From NCBI GenBank assembly GCA_050633545.1, contig JBOEGS010000006.1:186001-250000 (forward strand): a stretch of 64,000 nt of DNA. The letters are read 5' to 3'. The first letter of the stretch is position 1; every line of letters begins with the position of its first letter. The notes beneath the pieces were generated by a model. The model did not search any database. It saw only the letters and a program-made list of their open reading frames with translations, and was not told the DNA's origin. This document shows, one piece after another, positions 36,502 to 45,612 of the stretch. The translations under genes were made by a program, and so were the position numbers. This DNA is from Litorivita sp050633545. GTDB lineage: Bacteria > Pseudomonadota > Alphaproteobacteria > Rhodobacterales > Rhodobacteraceae.

Positions 36502-38856
36502 ATGCTTTTTGGACTTGATGGCGTCGAGATCGGCCTGATCATCGTCTTTCTGTGCCTCTTCGGCGGCATTCTTTCCGGCTTTCCGGTGGCCTTTGCCATT
36601 GGCGGCGCGGGGATCATTTCCTTCGGGATCATCGCAGGCCTCGATAGCGCCGGACTTTTGGTGCATCAGGCGATCGATACCGGATCGGCGATGTATAACA
36701 ATCTGGTCAATTCGGGGGTGAAAGCCGATACGATTTCGGTCTTCCGCTATCCTGATTTGCCGCGCGTGGCCCAACCTGTGTTCGAACGCGGTTGGGAAAT
36801 GGCGATGGACCGCAACCTGTCGTTCATCGTCAACCGGATGAATGAGCGCGTGTTCGCGGGGGCTTCGATTGAAACCCTGTTGGCGGTTTTGATGTTCGTT
36901 TTGATGGGCATCACGCTGGAGCGCTCGAAAATCGCCAATGATTTGCTGACCACGATGGCGCGGGTTTTTGGCCCCTTACCGGGAGGTTTGGCCGTGTCGG
37001 TTGTGGTTGTGGGCGCGTTTTTGGCGGCCTCGACGGGCATCGTCGGCGCGACGGTTGTGACCATGGGGCTTTTGAGCCTGCCGACCATGTTGCGCGCGGG
37101 CTATTCGCCGCAACTGGCGACAGGTGTGATCGCGGCGTCGGGCACATTGGGGCAGATCATTCCGCCCTCTATTGTGATCGTTCTCTTGGGCACTTTGGCG
37201 GGCGATCTCTATTCCGCCGCGCAAGAAAACCGCGCGCAGGTTGCCGGATGCGGCGATGCGCTGACGCTTTTGGGCGAACCGGCGGTGGTGTCGGTGGGCA
37301 CGCTGTTCCAAGCGGCGCTGTTGCCGGGGATCATGCTGGCGGTGCTTTACGGGCTTTATGCCTTCGGCTATGCGATGCTCAACCCCTCCAAGGCGCCTGC
37401 CGTGGAAATGGGCGCCGCCAACGGCGAGGTCATCACCCGCCGTGAGGGTCTGACGTGGTTCATTGCGGCGCCTGTCGCCTTGATCTTCGGCGCCATCCTT
37501 TTGGCGCAGGTGAATGTCATCGGTTCGCAAAATGTCGTTGTCGACAGCTATTCGGACGCGGGTCAAACCGCCAGCTTGCGCACCAATGTGGGCGAGGAAT
37601 GCAAAGCTTCGATGATCGAGCTGCATGGGCAAGAGGCGTGGGATATCGCCGCCGCCGAACAAACGGCGATTGACGAGGCGGGCGGCGTGGTGGAATCGCA
37701 CCAGTTGACCGACGAAGAGCGCGCCGCGGCCTTGGTGCAAAAGCTTGAAGATGCCGCACCAATCGGCTCTGGCATCGCCATCGGCTTCTTGCTCATGGCG
37801 CTCGTCCTGACCACCGCGCGCGGTGTCTCGCCCAGCTCGCCTGTGCGGCCCTTGCTTATCGGCGGGGCGGGTATCTTGCTTGGCCTGTTGGTGGATATTG
37901 CCTTCATCGGGCCGTTGACCTCGCCGGGTGTGACGGTGATCTTGATGGCGGTTCCGTTGGCCTTGACCCTTTACGGGGTCAAAAAGGCGGCAGGCTACCT
38001 GTCCAAGAACGAGCTGTTGCGCGTGGTCTTCCCGCCTTTGGTCTTGATCGTGGCGGTGCTTGGATCGATCCTTGGCGGGATCACCAACCCGACGCCCGCA
38101 GCGGCGCTTGGCGCGGGCGGGGCGATCATGCTCGCGGCCTACCGCCGTCTGGCCGATGAGGGGCGTTCGGGCAAGATCGTGATCTGGACCACTTTTGCGA
38201 TCATCATCATGATCCTTGTGGGCGTGAATTTCGATCTGCGGGTGAACCAATCGGATGTCTCCTTCGAGAGCTGGGTCGCCTTCCTTGTCGCTCAAGGCGC
38301 CTACCTGTTTGCGGTCTTTGGCATTCTTTACGGGTGTTTCGTGCTCTGGCGCGGCGCGGTTTTGCCGCCCATCGTGCGCGAGACGGCCAAGGTGACCTCG
38401 ATGGTCTTTACCATCTTGATCGGCTCGCAGCTGCTCAATCTGGTGGTGATTTCCTTTGGCGGCGAACATTACATTCAGGACTTCCTCAAAAGCTTTGACA
38501 GCGAATTCAAAGTCTTCCTGATCGTGATGCTGGTGCTCTTCGTGATGGGCTTTGTGCTAGATTTCCTCGAGATCATTTACATCGTTATCCCGATCGTCGG
38601 GCCGGTCATCTATGGCGGCACCTTTGATCCCAAATGGGTGACGATCATGATCGCGGTGAACCTGCAAACCTCCTTCCTGACCCCGCCCTTTGGCTTTGCG
38701 CTGTTCTACCTGCGCGGGGTTGCGCCCAAGGAGGTCACCACGGCGCATATCTATAAAGGCGTGGTGCCCTTTGTTTTGATCCAAGTCGTGGGGCTGGGCC
38801 TCTTGTGGTTCTTCCCCTCGATTGTGACCATTGTTCCGGCGCTGATCCCGAACTGA
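36502..38856 (+). CDS. TRAP transporter large permease, extended form
   Basis: A 784-residue DctM-family protein, far longer than the usual ~430. The N-terminal half carries family motifs (GFPVAFAIGGAG, GIVGATVVTMGLLSLP, GTLGQIIPPSIVIVLLGTL). The middle holds an insert with a soluble stretch (~350-430: VNVIGSQNVVVDSYSDAG, ECKASMIELHGQEAWDIAAA) plus additional helices. The C-terminal part resumes the fold (FLEIIYIVIPIVGPVIYGG, NLQTSFLTPPFGFALFYLRG). This long form goes with TakP-type binding proteins and large DctQ partners. It carries the sodium-coupled transport path. Confidence 0.9.
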   Translation: MLFGLDGVEIGLIIVFLCLFGGILSGFPVAFAIGGAGIISFGIIAGLDSAGLLVHQAIDTGSAMYNNLVNSGVKADTISVFRYPDLPRVAQPVFERGWEMAMDRNLSFIVNRMNERVFAGASIETLLAVLMFVLMGITLERSKIANDLLTTMARVFGPLPGGLAVSVVVVGAFLAASTGIVGATVVTMGLLSLPTMLRAGYSPQLATGVIAASGTLGQIIPPSIVIVLLGTLAGDLYSAAQENRAQVAGCGDALTLLGEPAVVSVGTLFQAALLPGIMLAVLYGLYAFGYAMLNPSKAPAVEMGAANGEVITRREGLTWFIAAPVALIFGAILLAQVNVIGSQNVVVDSYSDAGQTASLRTNVGEECKASMIELHGQEAWDIAAAEQTAIDEAGGVVESHQLTDEERAAALVQKLEDAAPIGSGIAIGFLLMALVLTTARGVSPSSPVRPLLIGGAGILLGLLVDIAFIGPLTSPGVTVILMAVPLALTLYGVKKAAGYLSKNELLRVVFPPLVLIVAVLGSILGGITNPTPAAALGAGGAIMLAAYRRLADEGRSGKIVIWTTFAIIIMILVGVNFDLRVNQSDVSFESWVAFLVAQGAYLFAVFGILYGCFVLWRGAVLPPIVRETAKVTSMVFTILIGSQLLNLVVISFGGEHYIQDFLKSFDSEFKVFLIVMLVLFVMGFVLDFLEIIYIVIPIVGPVIYGGTFDPKWVTIMIAVNLQTSFLTPPFGFALFYLRGVAPKEVTTAHIYKGVVPFVLIQVVGLGLLWFFPSIVTIVPALIPN

Positions 38857-38879
38857 TCACACAAATATAACACCACCTG

Positions 38880-38905
38880 CGGCCGCCCTTTCGGGGCGGC
38901 CGTTT
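38880..38905 (+). terminator. Terminator of the TakPQM-like operon
   Basis: CGGCCGCCC (38880-38888), 5-nt loop, GGGCGGCCG (38894-38902), TTT. It is a 9-bp GC-only stem directly after the TRAP operon. Confidence 0.75.
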
Positions 38906-38929
38906 GCATTGGGGCGGCGCGCAGGCATG

Positions 38930-38958
38930 AAAAAACCGCCCCGAAAAAAGGGCGGTTT
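38930..38958 (-). terminator. Terminator of bpt
   Basis: On the minus strand CCGCCC, 8-nt T-rich loop, GGGCGG, then six T (38930-38935 on the plus strand are A). It lies 35 bp past the bpt stop and faces the operon terminator at 38880. Confidence 0.7.
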
Positions 38959-38992
38959 GCGGGTTTGGCAGGCGGGGGTGTGTTCTGTCAGC

Positions 38993-39826
38993 TCAGCCGC
39001 GCTCGGCGGCGCGCTTGGGGCTGAGGTCGGGCAGGGCGATATTTGCGACCTGCTCGGAGATCGGATCATTGGACAAAGGATGCGCGGGCGCCTCGTAATC
39101 CTCGGGATGGGTCATCGGTTGCCATTGACCGCCAGTATATAGCTCCAGCCCCGAGAAACGCGCCTTATAGCCCATCTTGTCGCTGCCCGGCACCCAATAG
39201 CCAAGGTAGACATAGGGCAGCCCCGCGTCTTGGGCGATCTGGATATGGTCGAGGATCACATGGGTGCCAAGGCTGTCTTGGGGGCGGTCGGGCGTGTAAA
39301 AGCTATAGACCATGCTCAGCCCGTCGGAGAGCACATCGGTCAGGCAACTGCCGACCAATTCATCCGCCTCGCGGTCGGTATATTCGATCACGCGGGTACG
39401 GATCGGCGTTTCCTCGATCATCGCGGCGAATTCATAAACATCCATATCGGCCATCCCGCCATCGGCGTGGCGGTTTTCCAAATAGCGCCGGAACAGCGCA
39501 TATTGCTCTTCTGTGGCCCAAGGCGAGGTCGCGCGGCGGGTCAGATGCGCATTGCGCTTCATGATCCGGCGCTGGCTCTTGGTCATCTTGAATTTCGACA
39601 CATCGATGCGCGCCGACAGGCAGGCAGCGCATTCGGTGCAGGACGGGCGGTAAAGCACATTCTGGCTGCGCCGGAAGCCTTGATGCGACAGGCTGTCGTT
39701 GAGCTTTTCGGCATTGTCGCCTTGCAAGGAGGTGAACAGCTTGCGCTCCATCCGGCCCTCAAGATAGGGGCAGGGTTGCGGGGCCGTGACATAAAATTGC
39801 GGCGCAAGGGGCAGGGTGTGGCGCAT
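38993..39826 (-). CDS. bpt: Aspartate/glutamate leucyltransferase
   Basis: A 277-residue aminoacyl-tRNA-protein transferase of the Bpt/ATE1 family. It transfers leucine from Leu-tRNA to N-terminal Asp or Glu, creating an N-degron for ClpS-ClpAP. Family features are the N-terminal QPCPYLEGRMERKLFT, the cysteine cluster RPSCTECAACLSARI, and the GNAT-like C-domain (LVGSCLTDVLSDGLSMVYSF, DSLGTHVILDHIQ, GYWVPGSDKMGYKARF). The length is normal. The ATG was chosen over a TTG one codon upstream. It is a single gene between two facing terminators and a divergent gap. Confidence 0.94.
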   Translation of the reverse strand: MRHTLPLAPQFYVTAPQPCPYLEGRMERKLFTSLQGDNAEKLNDSLSHQGFRRSQNVLYRPSCTECAACLSARIDVSKFKMTKSQRRIMKRNAHLTRRATSPWATEEQYALFRRYLENRHADGGMADMDVYEFAAMIEETPIRTRVIEYTDREADELVGSCLTDVLSDGLSMVYSFYTPDRPQDSLGTHVILDHIQIAQDAGLPYVYLGYWVPGSDKMGYKARFSGLELYTGGQWQPMTHPEDYEAPAHPLSNDPISEQVANIALPDLSPKRAAERG

Positions 39827-39994
39827 CAAAAAACCGTTAATTTGGATTCATATAAAAAGATACCAATGATCCATCATAGCGCCAAGCCTTGATTAAAATT
39901 CGGTTAATTGTAGCGCCAAGGACATAAAAATATGCCCCATAGTTGCCGCGCCCCCCCGAATTTGGCGATTCGTATCGGGCGGCCTTGCGCAACG

Positions 39995-40471
39995 TCACTC
40001 GGCGGCGCGTTTGTTCAAAACCACCGTGCCGATCACATGATCGGTCAGCCCCTGACCGCGCGGGGTTGCCAGCATCATGACGATCGAGGCGACCTGTGCG
40101 GGGAAGAAGGCAAAGGACAGCGTCGTGCCAAGCGTATGCGCGGCGGCCATCGGCAGCGACAGGCGTGCGCCCGTCAGGGTGCGCATTTCAATCGCCATGA
40201 TCCGCATGCCGGGGGTGGCGGAGCGGTTGGCGATGCTCATGGTGCGGTAGATGAAGCTGATCACCGCATAGACCAAAGCGGCGATAAAGGTGAACAAGAA
40301 CAGCGAGAAAATAATCGCCACGATTGTCAAAATCCCGATCAGCAGCACATCGATCACAAAGGCCAAAAGCCGTTTTGTCGCCACATCGGCGTAAAACTCC
40401 GGCTGGGTCTCGGGGTCGGGCAGGGCGTGGGCAAACTCGGGCTGATACATCTGTGGCTCCGTCATGCGCAT
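39995..40471 (-). CDS. RDD family membrane protein
   Basis: A 158-residue protein with a short cytoplasmic N-terminus, then the RDD domain. The name-giving charged motif is changed to KRLLAFVIDVLLIG, with Arg and Asp spaced as in the family. Two transmembrane helices follow (LLIGILTIVAIIFSLFLFTF and FIAALVYAVISFIYR), then RSATPGMRIMAIEMR. The C-terminal LTDHVIGTVVLNK also fits. The start is either ATG at 40471 or the one at 40465; neither has a strong ribosome site. The function of this single-domain form is unknown. The DUF2852-type gene lies 71 bp upstream on the same strand. Confidence 0.85.
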   Translation of the reverse strand: MRMTEPQMYQPEFAHALPDPETQPEFYADVATKRLLAFVIDVLLIGILTIVAIIFSLFLFTFIAALVYAVISFIYRTMSIANRSATPGMRIMAIEMRTLTGARLSLPMAAAHTLGTTLSFAFFPAQVASIVMMLATPRGQGLTDHVIGTVVLNKRAAE

Positions 40472-40542
40472 GGATGCGCGGGGGGGGATGGGCCTTGCCC
40501 GCGCGGGGACGGCGCGGGCAAGGCATTGGCTTGGCGGGCGGG

Positions 40543-40989
40543 TTACGCCTCGCGGGTTTGGCTGTTCGCGTCATCCGCATCGGGCGCGGCGGCACGTTTG
40601 GCACGGTCTTCCATGAAGCTGTCGAACTCGGATTTGTCCTTGGCTTCGCGCAGGCGCTGCAAGAAGGCTTCGAATTGCTCTTGCTCTTCTTCAAGGCGGC
40701 GCAGCGTGTCCATCTTATAGGCGTCAAAGGCGCTGTTGCCGGTGGTCTTCATCGCGGACATACCGTGGTGGGAGAACCGCGCGCGGCGGCTGCAGTTTTT
40801 GGAAAACATTTTCTTGCTCCAGATCATATAGGCCAGAAGGGCGAGGCCGACAGGCCAAACAAAGATAAAGCCCAGCACCATAGCGGCGATCCATGCGCCT
40901 TTGCCTTTTTGGTCAAGCCATGCCTCGCTGCGGGCGAGCCAGCTCATTTGCGGCGCGTGGGGTTGGGCGGTTTGGGCGGCGAGGGTCAT
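40543..40989 (-). CDS. DUF2852-type membrane protein
   Basis: A 148-residue protein with one strong transmembrane segment (WIAAMVLGFIFVWPVGLALL, then AYMIWSKKM) and a basic patch (KNCSRRARFSH). Its charged C-terminal coiled coil (DTLRRLEEEQEQFEAFLQRL) has a tail typical of the DUF2852 family. The ATG after ACGGAGACAGAC was chosen. It lies 71 bp upstream of the RDD gene on the same strand and may form an operon with it. Function is unknown. Confidence 0.8.
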   Translation of the reverse strand: MTLAAQTAQPHAPQMSWLARSEAWLDQKGKGAWIAAMVLGFIFVWPVGLALLAYMIWSKKMFSKNCSRRARFSHHGMSAMKTTGNSAFDAYKMDTLRRLEEEQEQFEAFLQRLREAKDKSEFDSFMEDRAKRAAAPDADDANSQTREA

Positions 40990-41110
40990 GTCTGTCTCCG
41001 TAAGTAAAAGGGGCGCTTTGGTTGTGGCCCGTGGGTTAATGTTTATCGTCTTCACATTGATAACATCGGCACCCGGACGCGATTTGCCAAGGGGGGTATG
41101 TGAATGTTTT

Positions 41111-41593
41111 TTACATTATTTTTGATTGTGAAATAAAATCAGCCACTTGCCCGCCGGATAGCCGCAGGATTTCTTGCGGTGCGAGGGCGAAAATATGCCG
41201 CGGCGTGCCCGCAGCAGCCCAGATTCGGTCAAAATCAAGCAAGCGCGGGTCGAAAAAAGCACGCGGCGGTGTCAGATGCCCGATGGGCGCAACCCCGCCG
41301 ATGGCAAAGCCGGTTTGCGCGCGAATAAAGCCCGCGTCAGCCTTGCCAAGCGGCTCACCGGCCAGAGCGCCGGCTTTGGCGCCGTCGACCTGATTGCCGC
41401 CTGCGGTCAAAAACAAGATCACGGCATCGGATGTCTCGCCGCGAAACAGGATGGATTTGACGATGGCGTCGATCTCGCAGTCTGCCGCGACGGCGGCCTC
41501 GGCGGCGGTGCGCGCCGCGCCGACCTCGCGGATATCGGCCTCGACCTGCGCCGCCTCAAGCGCCGCGCGCACCCGTTTCAGACTTTTGCTCAT
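41111..41593 (-). CDS. YbaK/EbsC-type aminoacyl-tRNA deacylase
   Basis: A 160-residue protein of the YbaK/ProX editing-domain family, which hydrolyses mischarged tRNA. Typical elements are KSILFRGETSDAVILFLTAG (conserved Lys at the start), the GAKAGALAGEPLGKADAGFI stretch and the glycine loop TGFAIGGVAPIGHL with the substrate-binding GG-P-G-H. It is divergent from glnE, with 96 bp between the starts. The specific tRNA substrate (Cys-tRNA-Pro or another) is not evident. Confidence 0.9.
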   Translation of the reverse strand: MSKSLKRVRAALEAAQVEADIREVGAARTAAEAAVAADCEIDAIVKSILFRGETSDAVILFLTAGGNQVDGAKAGALAGEPLGKADAGFIRAQTGFAIGGVAPIGHLTPPRAFFDPRLLDFDRIWAAAGTPRHIFALAPQEILRLSGGQVADFISQSKIM

Positions 41594-41689
41594 GCCCGCG
41601 CCTCTCCTTGCTTGTGCCGTCCGGTTGCAAGCAGATTTACCCATCGACATCCGCTTGACCAGCCCCCTGCAGAGGCGCAACCTACGGCT

Positions 41690-44614
41690 ATGACACAGCA
41701 AACCTCCTTCGCCGCCCGCATCACCCGCACGCCTTTCGCCTTTGACGCCGCCCGCGGCGCCGAGGCGCGGGCGCTTTTTGCCGATGCGACCGGCCCCGTC
41801 GCCGAATTGATCACGGGGGCGGGGGGCTGTTCGCCCTATCTGTCGGGGCTGATGATGCGCGAGCGCGATTGGCTGGTCCAAGCGCTGGAGGCGCCAGAGG
41901 CGGCATTGGCCGCGCTGGCGCAGGCCCTGACCGAGGCGGCCGAGGGCGATTGGACCGGTGATCTGTCGAGCGCGCTGCGCCAAGCCAAGCGCCGCACCGC
42001 GCTGTTGACCGGATTGGCCGATCTGGGCGGTGTGTGGAGCTTGGAGGAGGTCACTGGCGCGCTGACCGATTTTGCCGCTCTTGCCGCCGATCTGGCGCTC
42101 AAATCCGCCGTGGCCACCGAGATCAAGCGCGGAAAGTTGCCGGAGGCGGGCGAGGAGGATATCGCCGTCGCGGGCGGTATCGCCGTTCTGGCCATGGGGA
42201 AAATGGGCGCGGGAGAGCTGAATTATTCCTCGGATATCGACCTGATTTGCCTCTTTGACGAGGGCCGCTACGGGCGCGATGACTATCACGAGGCGCGCGC
42301 CTCGCTGATCCGCGCCACGCGCAAAATGGCCGCAACGTTGAGCGAGATCACCGCCGAGGGCTATGTGTTTCGCACCGATCTGCGCCTGCGTCCCGACCCG
42401 TCGGTCACGCCGGTTTGCATGTCGATGGAGGCCGCCGAACGATATTACGAGAGCCTTGGCCGCACATGGGAACGCGCCGCCTATATCAAGGCGCGCTCTT
42501 GTGCGGGCGATGTGGCGGCAGGCGAGAGATTTTTGAACGATATCAGCCCCTTTGTATGGCGCCGTCATCTGGATTTTGCCGCCATTCAGGACGCCCATGA
42601 CATGCGTCTCGCCATCCGCGAACATAAAGGCACCGGCGGGGCGATCACGCTTTTGGGACATGATATGAAGCTGGGGCGCGGGGGCATCCGCGAGATCGAG
42701 TTTTTCACCCAGACGCGGCAATTGATTGCGGGCGGGCGCGATCGCGGGCTGCGCGACCGGCGCACGGTGCCCTCGCTCATTGCCTTGGCCGATAGGGGCT
42801 GGGTGCCGCGCGACGTGGCCGAGGCCTTGGCCGCGCATTACCGCTGGCACCGCGAGGTCGAGCACCGGTTGCAAATGGTCAATGATGCGCAAACCCACGC
42901 ATTGCCGCAAACCGAAGAGGGCATGGCGCGCATCGCTGCATTTATGGGGCGCGATCTGGCGGGGCTGAAGGAGGAGCTGACCCAGCGCCTGAGCGCAGTG
43001 CATGAGATTGCCGAGCAGTTTTTCACCCAAGAAAGCATGGCGGGGCGCGCATTGGATATGCCCGCCGCGCCCGACGCCATGCCAAAACAGGCCCCCGAGC
43101 GGCGCGCAGAGCCCGAGTTCGACCCCGAGGTCATCGCCCGTTGGCGCAGCTATCCGGCGCTGCGCTCGGCGCGGGCGCAAGAGATATTTGACGAACTGTC
43201 GCCGCAAATCCTCGCCTGTCTTGGGCGCGCGGCGCGCCCTGCCGAGGCGCTGGCGGCCTTTGACGGGTTTTTGGCCGGACTGCCCGCAGGGGTGCAGCTT
43301 TTCTCGCTTTTCAAGGCCAACCCGCAACTGATTGATCTGATTGCGGATATCTCCGGAACTGCGCCCGAGTTGGCGCGCTATCTGTCGCGCAATTCCTCGG
43401 TCTTTGATGCGGTGATCGGGGGTGATTTCTTTGCCCCTTGGCCTGGACCGGAGGCACTTGAGGCGCAGCTTTCGGCTTTGCTTGCGAGCGAGCGCGACTA
43501 CGAATCCAAACTGGACGCCACGCGCCGTTGGGCCAAGGAATGGCATTTTGGTATCGGGGTGCATTTGCTGCGCGGATTGACCGATGCGGCGCAGGCGGCA
43601 GAGCAATATTGCGAATTGGCGGCGAGTTGTTTGAAGGTGCTGTTTGAGCATGTGGCGGCGCAATTCGCGGTCAAACACGGCCCGCCGCCGGGGCGCGGGG
43701 CCTGCGTTCTGGCGATGGGGTCCTTGGGCGCGGGGCGGCTCAATCCGGCCTCTGATCTGGATGTGATCGTGATCTATGATCCGCAAGATGCCGAGGATTC
43801 GCTGGGCAAACGTCCCTTGCCGGTTCGGACCTATTATGCGCGGCTGACCCAAGCCCTGATCACCGCCGTGAGCGCGCAAATGGCGGGCGGGCGGCTTTAT
43901 GAAATTGACATGCGCCTGCGCCCGTCCGGCACCCAAGGTCCGGTGGCAACCTCTTGGCAAAGCTTCCAAAATTACCAAGACAGCGAGGCATGGACATGGG
44001 AGCATCTGGCCCTGACGCGGGCGCGTATCGTCGCCGATAGCGGCGGCGCGGCGCAGGGTCTTGGCGCCGATATCGAGGCGTTTCGCGCGGCGCTTGTGGC
44101 GCGCAAAGGCGCCGCCGAGGAGGTGTTGCGCGAATTGGCGCAGATGCGCGCGCGGATCAATGCGGCCAAAGGCGGCGGCGGGCCGTGGGAGGTCAAAATC
44201 GGCGCGGGGCGGATGCAGGACATAGAACTTTTCGCGCAGGCCGCGCTGTTGATGGCGGGGCAGGCGGCGCGCGATGTGCAGGCGGGCTTGGCGGCGGCGG
44301 CCCAAACCGGATGGATCACGGATGAGGGCGCGGGGCAGTTGGCCCAAAGCTATGCGCTGTGCTGGAAGCTGCAGGTGGTCAGCAAGCTCTTGACCGAAGG
44401 GGCGCTCGACACCGATGTCATCGGGCGCGGCGGCTGCGCCTTGCTCTTGCGCGAAACGGGGCAGGAGGGTATCGCAGCCCTGCGCGAGAGGCTTGCGCGC
44501 CTGTCCGAGCAGGCCGAGATGGTGATCGAGGCCGCGCTGCAAATGCCCGCAGCCGCCATTCGGCAGACCGGCAAAGAACCCGCCCGCGCCCCGCGCGGTG
44601 ATATGACGAGCTAA
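41690..44614 (+). CDS. glnE: Bifunctional glutamine synthetase adenylyltransferase/deadenylase
   Basis: A 974-residue protein with two nucleotidyltransferase domains separated by a regulatory helical region. The N-terminal adenylyl-removing domain has LAMGKMGAGELNYSSDIDLI and the C-terminal adenylyl-transferring domain LAMGSLGAGRLNPASDLDVI, both with the paired Asp metal ligands. GlnD-like PII-binding helices follow each. The enzyme attaches AMP to, or removes it from, glutamine synthetase according to nitrogen state, signalled by PII. The ATG opening MTQQTSFAAR was chosen; longer in-frame readings overlap the divergent deacylase gene. Confidence 0.95.
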   Translation: MTQQTSFAARITRTPFAFDAARGAEARALFADATGPVAELITGAGGCSPYLSGLMMRERDWLVQALEAPEAALAALAQALTEAAEGDWTGDLSSALRQAKRRTALLTGLADLGGVWSLEEVTGALTDFAALAADLALKSAVATEIKRGKLPEAGEEDIAVAGGIAVLAMGKMGAGELNYSSDIDLICLFDEGRYGRDDYHEARASLIRATRKMAATLSEITAEGYVFRTDLRLRPDPSVTPVCMSMEAAERYYESLGRTWERAAYIKARSCAGDVAAGERFLNDISPFVWRRHLDFAAIQDAHDMRLAIREHKGTGGAITLLGHDMKLGRGGIREIEFFTQTRQLIAGGRDRGLRDRRTVPSLIALADRGWVPRDVAEALAAHYRWHREVEHRLQMVNDAQTHALPQTEEGMARIAAFMGRDLAGLKEELTQRLSAVHEIAEQFFTQESMAGRALDMPAAPDAMPKQAPERRAEPEFDPEVIARWRSYPALRSARAQEIFDELSPQILACLGRAARPAEALAAFDGFLAGLPAGVQLFSLFKANPQLIDLIADISGTAPELARYLSRNSSVFDAVIGGDFFAPWPGPEALEAQLSALLASERDYESKLDATRRWAKEWHFGIGVHLLRGLTDAAQAAEQYCELAASCLKVLFEHVAAQFAVKHGPPPGRGACVLAMGSLGAGRLNPASDLDVIVIYDPQDAEDSLGKRPLPVRTYYARLTQALITAVSAQMAGGRLYEIDMRLRPSGTQGPVATSWQSFQNYQDSEAWTWEHLALTRARIVADSGGAAQGLGADIEAFRAALVARKGAAEEVLRELAQMRARINAAKGGGGPWEVKIGAGRMQDIELFAQAALLMAGQAARDVQAGLAAAAQTGWITDEGAGQLAQSYALCWKLQVVSKLLTEGALDTDVIGRGGCALLLRETGQEGIAALRERLARLSEQAEMVIEAALQMPAAAIRQTGKEPARAPRGDMTS

Positions 44615-44634
44615 AACAGGAGCGAGGCGAGCCA

Positions 44635-44907
44635 ATGAAGGGCGATGAAATGGATCCCAAGGCCTTGATCCGTGAGGCCTATCACATTGAGGGCATTCGG
44701 GCCGAGGAATGCCGGTCGGTGTTTTTGGATTGGGCGCTCAGCTTGCCCGCCGGCATGGATGCGCCCGAGGCGGCAAAGCAGCTTTTGGCCCGCTATGGCG
44801 CGCAGGCGCCGGAGCATCCGATGACGCAAGTCCTGCGCGAGGCGGGTGACCGCATATTGGGGCCAAAACGGCGCGGCGGTCGGGCGACGCGCATCGCAGA
44901 TGCGTGA
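44635..44907 (+). CDS. Small protein of unknown function (90 aa)
   Basis: A 90-residue soluble, probably helical protein (LIREAYHIEGIRAEECRSVF, PEAAKQLLARYG, MTQVLREAGDRI) with a basic tail (GPKRRGGRATR). It starts 20 bp after the glnE stop behind CAGGAGCGAGGCG, so it is probably in the glnE operon. An in-frame ATG five codons later is an alternative. Base composition matches its neighbours. No motif was recognised. Confidence 0.7.
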   Translation: MKGDEMDPKALIREAYHIEGIRAEECRSVFLDWALSLPAGMDAPEAAKQLLARYGAQAPEHPMTQVLREAGDRILGPKRRGGRATRIADA

Positions 44908-44934
44908 TGTATTTCAGCGCCTTGCGCGGCACTC

Positions 44935-45576
44935 TTAACGCGGCAATGCCGCCGCTTGTGCCGCCAGTGCGGCAATCGCGTCCCAGTCTTTTGCCGCGAT
45001 CAAATCCGCCGGTGCGACCCAGCTTCCGCCGACGCAGAGCACATTATCGAGCCCAAGGTAGTCGCCCGCATTCTTGAGCGAGACGCCGCCCGTTGGGCAA
45101 AACCGCACCTGCGGGATCGGCGCGCCGATGGCTTTGAGCGCCGCCGCGCCGCCGTTGATTTCGGCGGGAAAGAATTTTTGCACCCGATAGCCGCGCTCCA
45201 AGAGCGCCATGGCCTCGGAGGCGGTCGCGGCGCCGGGCAAGAGCGGCAGATCTGCCGCCTCGCAGGCCTCCAGCAGCCGCGCCGTGCTGCCTGGCGAGAC
45301 GCCAAAACGCGCGCCGGCCTGCACGGCGGCGGTGACATGGTCGGGGGTGAGCAGCGATCCGGCGCCAACCACGCCGCCGTCGACCTTGGCCATCTGTGCG
45401 ATGACCTCCAAAGCCTTGGGCGTGCGCAATGTCACCTCAAGCACCGGCAATCCGCCCTTGACCAAGGCGCGCGCGAGGTCTTGGGCGATGTCGGGATCAT
45501 TGAGGACCAGCACCGGAATGACCGGAGCCAGATTGCACAGGGCTTCGGATTTTTGCGAGGCGACTTCGGGCGTCAT
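44935..45576 (-). CDS. eda: 2-dehydro-3-deoxyphosphogluconate (KDPG) aldolase
   Basis: A 213-residue class I aldolase that splits KDPG to pyruvate and glyceraldehyde 3-phosphate, the last step of the Entner-Doudoroff pathway. Motifs: PVLVLNDPDIAQDLARALVK, the Glu in LPVLEVTLRT, and VGAGSLLTPDHV. The Schiff-base Lys is in YRVQKFFPAEINGG, followed by CPTGGVSLKNAGDYL. It lies 36 bp downstream of edd on the same strand and shares its promoter. Confidence 0.96.
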   Translation of the reverse strand: MTPEVASQKSEALCNLAPVIPVLVLNDPDIAQDLARALVKGGLPVLEVTLRTPKALEVIAQMAKVDGGVVGAGSLLTPDHVTAAVQAGARFGVSPGSTARLLEACEAADLPLLPGAATASEAMALLERGYRVQKFFPAEINGGAAALKAIGAPIPQVRFCPTGGVSLKNAGDYLGLDNVLCVGGSWVAPADLIAAKDWDAIAALAAQAAALPR

Positions 45577-45612
45577 TGGGTCAAGTCCTTGTAAAATTTT
45601 AAAAAGAGCGGG

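Noticed and set aside
41111..44635. 1174-codon minus-strand frame from glnE into the YbaK-type gene
   Set aside because: Only the last 160 codons (from ATG 41593) are real; the rest is antisense to glnE.
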